From: Axinella damicornis
Taxonomy: Eukaryota > Porifera > Demospongiae > Axinellida > Axinellidae
Assembly (NCBI GenBank): GCA_963931865.1
Contig: OZ007510.1
Location: 1,511,205-1,575,204 of the forward strand
DNA length: 64,000 nucleotides
Direction: 5' to 3'
The notes under the pieces are model-generated. The model was not told the origin of the DNA. It searched no databases and was given only the letters and a program-made list of their open reading frames with translations. Positions within the stretch are counted from its first letter, which is position 1; each line of letters opens with the position of its first letter. Below, one piece after another: positions 31,343-42,094 of the stretch. The translations under genes were made by a program, and so were the position numbers.

Positions 31343-33573
31343 TTTGGAGGCGAATCTCACTATAGCTAGGCGCACAGAGTGCATCATAATGCTTCATAGT
31401 CAAACTTCTACCGGTGAAACATGAACAGTATTACTGCAGTACAGCTTACCTAGTGCAGCCTTTGAGTGATCAAACTCAATGTTGACGGGGCTGATGGGTT
31501 TGGGTCGGAAGAGGCTTGGGAGGAGATCTAGAGATACAGAGCTTTTCCTTTCTGGTGCTGTGCTCCAGTCAAACCCTTCATCGTCCCCTCCTCCTCCTCT
31601 CCATCGTAGCTCTGAGGGGGATCCACTTCCAGATGAAGTTGTTGCCAGCATGCAGGTCTACGAACAATGAGAACTGGCATAAACAAACTGCACCTTGCAC
31701 TTGGTAGCTACACAATTGGTTTACTTAGCAAACAATCTGATTTAGCTAATCACCATCTGGTAGAGTGAAACCGCTTTCAGTCTAGTCTCAGCACCAGACT
31801 CCAGTCAGTGCAGAGACTACTTTCAGTCACGTTTCCAACGTGCGGGTCAACAGGGTACATGCACTTAAAGTAGGACTACAGTCCATACCCTTACTGTTGG
31901 GATCCCAATGTTAACAGTATAATCCCATACTTAAACATGCGGTAGGATCTGCTGCTACACCAGTGGCAAAGGTATAAGGGAAATGGGGGTATTACGGAAC
32001 ACCCAAGCCTCTGGGATTCCAGCAACGACTAAGTAGCTCTTGGATACAAGTTACCAACGGTACATAAACACCACCTAGTGCACTAACTTCAAACTGAATA
32101 TCACTTGCTGTACCGCTGCACAATCACTATAATGTTACGGTACCCTACTGCGGGGGATTAGGAATATTAGAGGGTATTTTGGAACACCCCCTGCGATTGC
32201 AAGGCACAGTAGAGGGCTACAACTGGTATGCTGGTAGACTAAGCTTAGTACTTACAAAGTTCATTATAGCCCACAACATGGGGGAAGCAGCTAGTCTAGT
32301 GGTCAACACGACTGCACGTACGTACTTATACAAAAACAATCGTCACCGCCAGGAAATTTGGTAGTTTTTTGGCGTATAAGACCGTTGACAGCGTCTAGTA
32401 TCTAACTCCAGTTAGGAGAAGATATGACTCAACCAAATTAGCAGGTGTTCCGAATTACCCCCGTTCCGAAATACCCACATTTCCCTGCCAAAATCTACTT
32501 ACTTCATCAGAGAACAAGACTCCAAACAGTCGACCCTCGCTGGCATTGTGGGACCAGGACAGATGCTCCGGCAAGCAAGCCCGGCCAGCCAGACACAACC
32601 AGAAACTGAGGGTGGAGAGCAGTAACCACAACACCATCACTGTGAAATGCAATCAAACCTCCTCAGCCAATTATACTCTCACTATGTTAATCCAACACTT
32701 TATACATTACATTATGTACCCATATCAACAAGCTAGTGTCACTGCAAAGGAATGTAATGTCTGTACGACACATACACTATCTGGTTACTGGATGTTATCG
32801 AGAGCATCGCAAGTGCATGGTTACATCAGTGGCCTATGTTCACTGTCATTTCCACTCTTTGGTGGTTGTTACACATGCTGAGTGGACCACATCACTCCTG
32901 TTACTTTGCACTAAACTTGCCTCCGGTTCACAAGTGATTGCATGCCTGCTAAGGACACCGCAGTGGCACCATCTTTATGCACACCTGATGATGCGTGAAA
33001 TGTTTCTCTGAACACTGTTCTAGAGGATTCTGTCAGTGACACTGCATTGGGTGAGGTCTGCCTCTCTGGAACAAGGGGTAAAGAGACTGATCGCAGTTTT
33101 GACTGTGTGGAGTCCAAATCGCTCCCAAACTTTGCAGATGTGGTAAATAGTGAATGTCGGTTTCCACCAACATCTCCGCTGGCACTGCACGTAAAACCCT
33201 GCCATCCGTCTGAATCATCTGCTTTCTTAGTGCTAGTACTGTCAGTGTGGAACTGTGCCCAGTCGGTACCATTCAGGTCATGTGACTCACAAGTATGCGA
33301 CCAATCATGTGACCAATCCTCCGTTGCACTGGATCCATTCTGTGCCCAATTTTCTTCCTCCAAGACTTCCTCAGTGGGTCCAAAATTGGCCCATGCCCCC
33401 CCAGCTGTCCTGCTCTGCCCCTCCTTCCCCCCCAGCTCCCACACCTGTTGTCCAAGAAACTCTCTCATAGGTGGTCGCACTTTTGAGCTCTTCTCCTCTC
33501 CACTGTCGCTCACCAGAAGTGCCATTGCCACTTGGACACAGTCTCTGCTCTCTCCATTACCACAAACTGCCAA
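30226..33573 (-). CDS. FEZ: FEZ/UNC-76 family protein (fasciculation and elongation zeta)
   Basis: A kinesin-1 cargo-adaptor family. Exons on minus: about 33573-32985, 32605-32503, 31657-31450, 30901-30630, 30540-30490, 30294-30226 (stop). The last four join in phase. Family signature: a coiled coil with LSELLISELQQRDQQ and RNRFISAMLRVQNRR, matching the FEZ stretch around RDELEFEKEVKNSFI; then FLQSIIPY and the C-terminal AEDSDTVPSLVSDYM, matching the FEZ end. The N-terminal exon is acidic and rich in Trp-Ala-X-Phe-like motifs (WANFGPTEE, DWAQFHTD). The junction between the first two listed exons is out of phase, so a small exon or another donor is missing from this model. Divergent from PSMA6. 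Confidence 0.75.
31304..31340. repeat. Poly(G) tract, 37 G
   Basis: Uninterrupted G run after a T run, in FEZ intron 3. A G-quadruplex could form on the plus strand. A 19-C run lies at 30399-30417 in the last intron side. Confidence 0.9.
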
Positions 33574-33752
33574 ACAAAGGCATTCTCCTGCTATCTGTAC
33601 AATACATATTATGCATTATTCGTGATCGATCGAGGGTACGGGTGGGGTGAGACGATGAGTCATGTGTCGTCACGGCGTCGTGCGTACAGTACAGTCTCGA
33701 GATCTCGGAACCAGACGGTCTGGTTCCGAGACTAGCATGCATGCTATGAAAA
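33574..33752. promoter_or_regulatory. Bidirectional promoter region, FEZ / PSMA6
   Basis: 179 bp between the two divergent start codons. It contains a hairpin (33693-33733, AGTCTCGAGATCTCGGAACC with its inverse). No TATA box is evident. Confidence 0.5.
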
Positions 33753-35787
33753 ATGGCGAGAGGCAGCAGTGCAGGATTCGACAGGCGTATTACCATTTTC
33801 TCCCCCGAAGGGAGGTTGTACCAAGTTGGTGAGTGATACACCTTGCCACTGCCCTTCCAAACATACACATGTGGCATGAAGCAGTGGAGACTGCTTGTCA
33901 TGATTGCTTCTAAGAAAGTGTCTATGGATGACTAGATGTGCATATGATCTGACTGTACTGTTTTCCTCTGCAGAGTATGCATTCAAGGCTGTCAACCAGG
34001 GAGGGATGACCTCCATCGGTGTCCGTGGCAAGGACTCTGCTGTTGTTATCACACAAAAGAAAGTGCCTGTAAGATTTTTCTTTTTCCCCTGACAAGAGGT
34101 GGTCGCACCAATGAGTGCCACACTTACAGCTGCAACCAGGGTTTCGTTGTGTGGCGACCTCACATAATGTACGCATCACAGAAATGGTGTGACTTACCTT
34201 TCTCCATAAAGAAAATATGAGAATTTTGCCAGGTTACAAATGGTTAGATGGTCACAGCTCATAAGTACAGTCCTGATTTGAGTGACCACTTCTTGGCTGA
34301 TCATCATTCAATAACTGTGCCAAATGTTTCATTGCTGTACTTTCTGTGATGTCTGTGTAGGATAAGCTGCTGGATCCTGACAGCATGACACACCTTTTCA
34401 AGATCACTGAAGGAATTGGTTGCGTGATGACAGGGATGGCTGGTGAGTGCACAAGATGGTGTCTGTACCACATGCAGTGGCGTGTGTCGTGAACAGCAGA
34501 GACCCATCAACACACTTGATTCACAGAGTACAAGTACCTCAACCTTACAATGCACAAGGTCTCCATGTGGTATCTGTCTCCCGAGAGTTCTAGTATCATA
34601 AACTGCACTTACAATCTCCTGAAAAAAAACTGCAGATGTTTTTTCTATCACCTTTCACTTGTGTTGGACTTTGTCTTCCGTCTCTGTGTTTGTGGTCACA
34701 AGGTCAAGGTTCATTGTCATGCACATCCATCCCGCCTCATGACCTGTGTTGATTGTCTTTTGTTTTGTGTCCAGCGGACAGCAGGGCCCAGGTGAGTCGT
34801 GCTAGGAACGAGGCTGCAGAATTTCAGTATAAGAATGGGTACGAGGTCCCTGTGGACATGCTCTGCAAGAGACTGGCGGACATCTCCCAGGTGTACACAC
34901 AGAGTGCTGACATGAGACCATTGGGATGCAGTAAGTGTAGACTTTTTGGAAATCTGTGGCCTCAAATGTGCATCGCTACTGTTAACCAGTCTTGAGCCCA
35001 ATGTGACAATGTTGTATTACTAGCTCCAATTACTATACACTTCGACCTCCTTCCCTCAAGGCATGATCCTGATTTCATTTGATGATGAGAAGGGTCCACA
35101 GGTCTATAAGACTGACCCCGCTGGCTACTACTGTGGCTACAAGGCCACCAGCGTAGGGGTGAAGCAGACAGAGGCTAACAACTACATGGAGAAGAAGATC
35201 CGCAAGAAGCCCTCCTGGAACTACATTGAAACCGTGGAGGTAGGAAGCAGATACGTCAAGGCTGCATCCTGAATGGTCTTACCGTATAATTGGCTTCTCC
35301 TAGGTGGCAATTACTGCTCTGTCAGCAGTTCTTTCGGCTGACTTCAAGCCTAATGAGATCGAGATTGGTGTTGTAACTGCGGATAACCCCAAGTTCAGGT
35401 GAGCCGTGATGCACAGACTTTGTACTGTTGTAACTGCGGATAACCCCAAGTTCAGGTGAGCCATAATGTACAGACTTTGTAGTGTTCCTACAATTAATTA
35501 TCCATTCCAGTCGCTGCTAAACATAGTCCACAAGAGTGATTTGGTAGCAGGGTTTCTTTGGGGGGGGGGGGGGGGGGGGGGGGGGCATTTGCGCACCACC
35601 CCCTTAGAGTGCTGTGCACTATTCAATTGCCCCCCCCAAAACTTCTCCATGTTCTGTGTACTATTTTCTGTGATATTTTCCGTGGTTGGTAGGACTGCAG
35701 CTACGATCAGTGTTATTTCCTCCACACAGGGTATTATCCAGCAAAGAAGTAGAAGAGAGATTAGCAGCAATTGCAGACCGGGACTAG
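33753..35787 (+). CDS. PSMA6: 20S proteasome subunit alpha type-6
   Basis: Seven exons join in phase to 246 aa, the human length: 33753-33828, 33974-34068, 34361-34442, 34775-34930, 35061-35239, 35304-35398, 35730-35787. The N-terminal alpha-subunit signature [20 protein letters not shown] is complete. Further family blocks: [64 protein letters not shown] and the end RLAAIADRD. Being an alpha subunit it lacks a catalytic threonine and helps gate the core particle in cytosol and nucleus. The 3' end of exon 6 with its donor is tandemly repeated at 35426-35482. Confidence 0.97.
35369..35482 (+). repeat. Tandem duplication of PSMA6 exon 6 end and splice donor
   Basis: A 57-bp unit (TGTTGTAACTGCGGATAACC ... 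CAG|GTGAGCC ... CAGACTTTGTA) occurs twice with a few changes. Both copies keep the GTGAGCC donor; use of the second would add about 19 codons. Confidence 0.85.
35560..35585. repeat. Poly(G) tract, 26 G
   Basis: In PSMA6 intron 6. Confidence 0.9.
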
Positions 35788-36432
35788 CTTAGCTTCACTT
35801 TACAGCTTCACTGCATAACTAATATCAATGCTCTGTATCACATACAATGTATTTACGTACTTGAGCGAGAGTTTATTCAGAAATTCTTGTTTCAACATGA
35901 CTAGAACTGCTAACGGTGAAGTGTTCACCTGACTATGGATAGATCAAACTGAGTGCATTTCGAGCAAGAGATTGATACCTAGCCTCGTTCCCAGGCTCTC
36001 CCACGTGGGGCGGGGCCTGTGAACGAGGCTAATTGATACCATATGCATGATGAACAAGAAAAAATCTAACAGCGCAGTTTGCTATTCTTTTGATCGTTTT
36101 GGTTTGGGTGTGATGTTGCTGTCTGCATCACTGTCATCATCATCATCATCATCATCCATACCTGCATGTAGTACAACAATAATTTATATGGGGGCTTTAA
36201 TATTAGACATTATACTTTTATTAATACAGGGTTATTAATACTTCCTTATGGTTAGTAAAGAGAAGAAGTGGTATAAATAATTTGCATACAGACGTTAACG
36301 TTTTGCCTCAAACCTGGCAATGGACAAACACAATCAGTCTCAAAATCAAGACTGCTGACTCGGCACCTGCAAGTGTCACTAGGTCTCCCTGTTTAACGTT
36401 TGTGGGCCGCGAGCTGTGTTAGTGACAGAACA
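35788..36432. other. Intergenic, convergent gene ends
   Basis: Contains the hairpin repeat at 35980-36031 (TAGCCTCGTTCCCAGGC...GAACGAGGCTA) and a short (CAT)n run near 36130. No gene seen. Confidence 0.6.
35980..36031. repeat. Hairpin repeat
   Basis: TAGCCTCGTTCCCAGGCTCT and its imperfect inverse GGCCTGTGAACGAGGCTA around a CCACGTGG centre. Confidence 0.8.
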
Positions 36433-36666
36433 TTATATTTCACCTTCATCAGCTTCTGCTCTTGCACCACCTTTTACAGCCTGGCACTTCTCCTTGTCCA
36501 CCATTTCTGTCAGCAAAGCGTTCACATCACTTTGCATAGCTGAGAGACCTTCAGACAAACTTCTGAGGTAGCTCTTTCCATCTCCTTTTATCTCTGTCGT
36601 TCTCTGCACCTCCCCTCCATCCTGTGGCCTGATGGTACACTGTAGGGTACGAGTACAGCCGCTCAT
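36433..36666 (-). CDS. GON7-like KEOPS complex subunit (tentative)
   Basis: A single-exon ORF of 77 aa from MSGCTRTLQ; the frame is open 12 codons further upstream. The layout fits GON7: a short beta-like N-terminus (LQCTIRPQDGG), a helix (YLRSLSEGLSAMQSDVNALLTEMVDKEK) and an acidic, disordered end (EADEGEI). GON7 stabilises LAGE3/OSGEP in tRNA t6A synthesis. Similarity is weak and the family is short, so this is tentative; a plain coiled-coil protein remains possible. Confidence 0.45.
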   Translation of the reverse strand: MSGCTRTLQCTIRPQDGGEVQRTTEIKGDGKSYLRSLSEGLSAMQSDVNALLTEMVDKEKCQAVKGGARAEADEGEI

Positions 36667-36865
36667 CTCTCGAAGACGCCCTTCCAATTGGCAACCTCCC
36701 ACGTCCCAGCTCCAGTGCAGTGTAACCTACTTGAACTTTGAACTTTCTTAATCTGGATTACCCCTCCCTTTAAAAATAAATTATGGTTGTGAATCAAGGT
36801 TCTTGGACTGACAAAACAATACTGCACTGGATGAATGGATAAATTATTATGATACTCGTGACAGT

Positions 36866-37225
36866 CTAAGGTTCTTGCACAGTGCTGGCAACTTTTGCAT
36901 AGAACTCATTCACTGTGCTTTCATCGATTTCCTCCAGTCCATTGAGGAACTGATTTGCTTCCTCTGCAGTCCACCTCCCCAAACACATGTTGAAGTATGC
37001 CACTTGCTCCTCGAACGTCCTGCAATCCTGCCAGTTTTCAGGTGGTGAAGTTATTTGACCCATCAGTCCCTCTGCTAGTGCAAAAAGCTTGTGTGGTGTG
37101 ACCTTAGACACCAGTTTGTCCAAGAATATTCTTCTTTGTACTTGTGACCAATCCTGAAACCACTGCCAAGAAATCTCCATCTCTGTTCTGTGGACTTCAT
37201 CATCGCACTTTGTTGCCATAATCAA
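36866..37225 (-). CDS. C14orf119-like protein
   Basis: A single-exon ORF of 119 aa (or 117 from the second ATG, MATKCDD). The blocks WFQDWSQVQRRIFLDKLVSK, FNMCLGRWTAEEANQFLNGL and NEFYAKVA match the arrangement of human C14orf119 (WFANWSGPQRERFLEDLV ... WFRGWAEQERNEFVRQLE ... AKFYQAVA). The function of this small family is not established. It is divergent from CDC20, 219 bp apart, and in tandem with the GON7-like gene. Confidence 0.7.
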   Translation of the reverse strand: MIMATKCDDEVHRTEMEISWQWFQDWSQVQRRIFLDKLVSKVTPHKLFALAEGLMGQITSPPENWQDCRTFEEQVAYFNMCLGRWTAEEANQFLNGLEEIDESTVNEFYAKVASTVQEP

Positions 37226-37444
37226 GATGGGGAAAATCCCTCGATGACGTCTTGAGATTTAAGTGCGTTGACCAATGAAATCGCAGTATCTAATAGCAAC
37301 GCATCTTTGCGGGACGCATAAAAACCTGAAGGGCATCAACGCCTGCAGTCATTTTTGACCCCCCAAAACTGTCCTCCTTGAAGCGTTGTTTACTGCTCAC
37401 TGCTGGAAAAACCTTTCTATTGTGCTCATCAAAGAAAGCCGAAG
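37226..37444. promoter_or_regulatory. Bidirectional promoter region, C14orf119-like / CDC20
   Basis: 219 bp between divergent start codons. It includes GACCAATGAAAT near 37269, a CCAAT-box-like site common in cell-cycle promoters. The promoter role is inferred from spacing. Confidence 0.5.
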
Positions 37445-40400
37445 ATGTCATCGAAGACTCCAAACAGCGCCAGCGGATGCAGTTCACCCCACTTCGTAAC
37501 GCCTCCAAGACACTCCATCTCCACGCCGAAATCTTCCCGCTCTGCTACCCTCTGCACGAGGACGTTCAGACGTCTCAACACTCCTTCGTCGACCAGGAGA
37601 ACTCCTGGCGATCGTTTCATCCCGAACAGGGCAGCCACGGACATCCAGTTGTCTTCCTTCAAAGTGAACTCTGCCGGAAGGAGAAGGCTTGAGAACACTC
37701 CCGTCTCTGGTAGCCCCTCCGATGCAGAAAGGAAAAAAGCGCTCAGTGAGAGACTCTTCTCCTTGAAGGGATGCAACTCTGAGACGAGGGTCCTCAACTT
37801 CAAGCAGACACCAGCACAGTGCTCTTCAAACAGGAAAAATCCTGGAAAATGTAATCAAAGTTTTCTCTCTTTTCCAACTCTCATTTGCTTAGCAAACCCC
37901 CCAGTAAAAAAGGGGGGAAAAAGTCCTTTCATATCTGTCATTCATTTTATGTCCCCCCTACAGACCAGTACTGGAGTTCCTATAGTTCCTCCCTCTCTAC
38001 GTCTGCCAAGAAAAAGTCCAGGAAGATACCCAAAACAGCTGAGAAGGTGTTGGATGCCCCAGACATCATGAATGACTTCTGTAAGTTCAGGCTCCCTGTT
38101 TTCTGGTTCTAGTTTTTTTAGTTGTTTTTTTTAATGAAGGGAGAACACGGTGTTACTGGGGCAATCTAATCACGACCAGTCCTACGGTAATAAAGTGCCC
38201 CCAAACTCCATCCACTGAAGATTCCAACACATTCCTACCTTGGCTCATGTGTTTATAAAAATCTTGGAAAATCTCTGTACAACCACGACGTCAAGATCGT
38301 ATACTATTGCCGCTATGTCGCTTCTTTTGTACAGACCTGAATGTGTTGGACTGGAGCACGACTGGCCACCTAGCCATTGCCCTGAGTGGTGCAGTGTATG
38401 TGCTGGACACAGACAACCATGGAATCAACCACCTCTGCAGCACGGAGCCCGACTCCGCCTACGTCTCCTCACTGCAGTGGAGCAAGACGGGGAAGTACCT
38501 TGCTGTCGGTACCAGTGATGCAGAGGTCCAGGTACGTCAATAGCTCTGATGTTGTACTTCATACTTAATTTACTCAGTGCCAACACCAGCATGCTGACCC
38601 TGAGTATTATCTATGACAGTATAGGCATATGCATGATACTATTTACCATCATTTGGAGCCTTCAGAAGCAACCTTTGCCGCTTGGGGCGGAGAGGGGCTA
38701 GTGGCTAGACTGGATGTTATCCTCCCCCTAAAGTTATGGTACCTTGCCCACAAATCTAACTACTGATTATCACTTGCCACAATGTGCTAATGACCCACTT
38801 AGAGCAGGATGAAGTGGTAGTCTTGAAAGGGCACAGGTCTTTGTTCCACTCCTTTTGTAATCAATCTACCTCTGGTTTGATCATTATGAACAACGTCCTG
38901 TGCCCTCTCAAACGAAGACAAAGAAGTTGAACTGACTTCCAACATTCCTCCAACATCATTGCCTCCAGTGGATCTCACCTTGTCTTTACTCATCCTGAAG
39001 CATCTTTATCGGTGTAGCCATCTTGATTCTATGTACACTAACATCTTCCCATGCACAGCTGTGGGATGTGAACACCAGCCAAGTGGTACGTCGAATGCGG
39101 ACCCACACCTCTCGAGTGAGTAGCCTGGCCTGGGACCACAAGACCAACCTGCTGAGCAGTGGTGCCCAGTCTGGACAAATCCACAACTACGACGTCAGGA
39201 TGGCCCAGTTCCACGTGAACACCCTCAAGGCTCACACCCTTGACGTGTGCGGGATCAAGTGGTCCCCCAGCGGCAGGTTCCTTGCTAGCGGGGGGAATGA
39301 TAATGTCGTCAATGTGTGGGATGCCCATGTGAGGAACCCTTGGAGCGCTCCTGCACACGTCCTCAAGGGGCACACAGCTGCTGTGAAGGTACGCAGGATG
39401 CTTCCAGCTATGAGTACAGGTTGTTGCTCCAAGAACCAGCTGTGGAATGTTGGGCATACCCACTGAGGGCACAATCCAAGGTGGCTATCCAACATCCCAA
39501 ATGGTCCCTAAGCCAGTGTAGATGCTTCTCTGGGGGTAGGCCTCGTTCCCAGGCCTCCCATGCAGCCCGGGAATGAGGCTACTCTGGGGGCAACATCTTA
39601 AACTATGGTTTAGACCTTTCTCTTGTAGTCAGTATTCTGTGACAGCTGTCTTGGATTCCTCACTACTACTAGCAATACTTTCTGTCCTGGGGCAATAGTG
39701 AATCTTACGTTGAACAATTTGCTGCTTTATTTTACCATAGCTCCAGCTGTCACTTGGTGGTAGGATAATGGTTGGGGTTGGTCTGGGTGGGGGTGGGCAA
39801 AAGTAGGTGTGTGGAAGTCGGTCATAGCTTTCATTGGTTGCAAAGGGAACATACATCACATTTCCCTATCATGCTCCCCTTCCAGGCTCTGGCGTGGTGT
39901 CCCTGGCAGCCCAGCCTGCTGGCCACGGGAGGAGGCTCTGCGGACAAGAGCATCAAGCTATGGAACACCTCCAGTGGAAAGCTGGAGACCACCACTGATA
40001 CCGGGTCTCAGGTGAGCCCCATGATACTGCACACAAGTCACTGACGATATGGAGGTGCTAGCAGCCTCTAATTTTTCTTACAGACCTCTCCGCCCTTGTA
40101 CCCAGGTTTTCTGGCTCGTACCCAGACCTTAAATTCCCAGCATTTGTCGCTTGCAGTACTAGCACGTACTGCAACAAGTGAGATTAATTTTCCTTCTCTG
40201 CTCTGCGGACAAGAGCATCAAGCTATGGAACACCTCCAGTGGAAAGCTGGAGACCACCACTGATACCGGGTCTCAGGTGAGCCCCATGATACTGCACACA
40301 AGTCACTGACGATATGGAGGTGCTAGCAGCCTCTAATTTTTCTTACAGACCTCTCCGCCCTTGTACCCAGGTTTTCTGGCTCGTACCCAGACCTTAAATT

Positions 40401-40897
40401 CCCAGCATTTGTCGCTTGCAGTACTAGCACGTACTGCAACAAGTGAGATTAATTTTCCTTCTCTGCATGTAGACGTACTAATAAAGGGTTGACCCTTCTA
40501 CCTCTAAACCTTTTATGGAATCAGTACCTGCACTGAAGCTAGATTAGAGAGCCAACTTCTGCCCTCCCTACAGGTCAGTGGCCTCCTGTGGTCCTCGCAC
40601 CACAGAGAACTCCTTTCTTCCCACGGCCACCCCGACAACCATCTCACCATCTGGAGACCTGGCTCCACCAATGGTACGGACACCCCCTCCCTCACCCGGG
40701 TGGCCCACATCCCTGGCCACAGCCAGAGGATCCTCCACGTTGCTCTGAGCCCCGATGGGCAGACGGTGGCCAGTACCAGTGCCGATGAGACATTGAGATT
40801 CTGGAAATGTTTCGCAGTTGATTCCAGAAAGATCAAAGAACGAGAGTCCACTAATCTCTCAATGCCCGAATCGAGCATGCTGCGATACATTCGATAG
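37445..40897 (+). CDS. CDC20: CDC20, anaphase-promoting complex activator
   Basis: Six exons join in phase to 499 aa: 37445-37850, 37964-38080, 38335-38531, 39059-39388, 39886-40011, 40574-40897. The basic N-terminus carries the APC/C-binding C-box (GDRFIPNR, about residues 55-62). Then comes the linker RKIPKTAEKVLDAPDIMNDF and a seven-bladed WD40 propeller (NVLDWSTTGHLAIAL; GTSDAEVQLWDV; WSPSGRFLASGGNDN; LAWCPWQPSLLATGGG; SPDGQTVASTSADETLRFW). It ends in the IR tail (MLRYIR). NDYYLN-like and VCGIKW blocks favour CDC20 over CDH1/FZR1. Exon 5's end is duplicated in the following intron. Confidence 0.95.
39537..39582. repeat. Hairpin repeat
   Basis: TAGGCCTCGTTCCCAGGCCT paired with CCCGGGAATGAGGCTA; in CDC20 intron 4. 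Confidence 0.8.
39936..40465 (+). repeat. 265-bp tandem duplication of CDC20 exon 5 end, donor and intron
   Basis: 39936-40200 and 40201-40465 appear identical. The unit begins inside exon 5 (CTCTGCGGACAAGAGCATC), includes the GTGAGC donor and runs into the intron. Copy 2 has no acceptor in front, so it is probably not used, but its donor is intact. Confidence 0.9.
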
Positions 40898-42094
40898 AAC
40901 AAATTTAGAGGGAGATGGGAAATACAGGAGTGTGTACCTAGTGTTCGATAGAGGAGACGGGAGGATTGGGAATGTGTACCGAAGGTTCCCCAGTTTGCAC
41001 ACCCATCAGCTATGATAGAGTCAATCCACAATACATCCAACACACCTGAAGTGCTAAACTACACACAATTACAATTGGCGTGGAGCAGCTGCAGCATCAT
41101 CTCCCACTGCTTCACTACACAAACTGAGATATAAATATCTCCCAAAGAGAAAAAAAAAGAAAGGAAAAAAAAAGAAAAGAAAGAAAATGGAAAAAAAAAA
41201 GAGAAAATTACCATGCAGCCCAGTTGGGTGCATGAAACACAACTATGCAACCATGCATACTCGCCCTGGCTTAGCCTCAATATAGAGGTAAGTGGAGAAT
41301 GGCTACTCCTCCTCGACATTGTAGTTCATCACCTGCCATCACAGGTACAGCCGTCACTTTAGACTAGTGTGTAGTAGCACAGCAGCTATTCCTCGAGACA
41401 GCCAGCTAGCATTTGGCTCTTTGGCTTGATCAAGGACTTGAACACGCCCTCTACAGCTTTAGCCATTCCAACCTTAGGACTGTTGTTTCTAGTATGTGAA
41501 AGGAAATGTTTTCATCACATAGTTTTAGACTCCCATGCCTTAGTATAGCCTAGCAAACTCCACGCCTGTATACTTAGCATATGAAATATCTCAACATCTC
41601 AATCTGACTGTCTGAGTCAGGAACGCATGACACAAGAGCAGTACTTTCTTGCATGGGTTCAAGGACATATGAACCCGTGCAACTCCTATGATATGGCCGG
41701 TTCCCAGACTCTACAGTTCAACGCCACAATCACTGATGGATTTAGACAAAGGGAGGCTGGCTCGCCAGAGCGAACACCAGCCTACAGTTCAACGCCACAA
41801 TCACTGATGGATTTAGACAGGAGGCTGGCTCGCCAGAGCGAACACCAGACGTAAAGAGGTGAGAATTTGCATCAAACTGTTGTGCATAACCAGGAGTGTA
41901 TAAAGGCAAACTGCATGCTTGTAGTATGAAAGTATTGCCAGTGTCAAAGCTTGGGTTGGAGACCTGAGAACAAGGCTAGCATGCCCCTGTTTTACATGTG
42001 AGTAATTACATATTGTGTATCCTCCTATACAATGGGCATGGGTCCTATGAGCATGGCCTTGTTTACATGTGAGTAATTACATGTTGTGTATCTC
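40898..42094. other. Intergenic, convergent CDC20 and gephyrin ends
   Basis: Holds an A-rich low-complexity run (41144-41210) and two small tandem duplications: 41711-41780/41782-41848 (CTACAGTTCAACGCCACAAT unit) and about 41989-42124, the latter overlapping the gephyrin stop codon. No gene is seen; long ORFs here are low complexity. Confidence 0.6.

Noticed and set aside
41059..41319. 86-aa minus-strand ORF with a phenylalanine-rich core
   Set aside because: Translation of an A-rich low-complexity run; no splice or family support.
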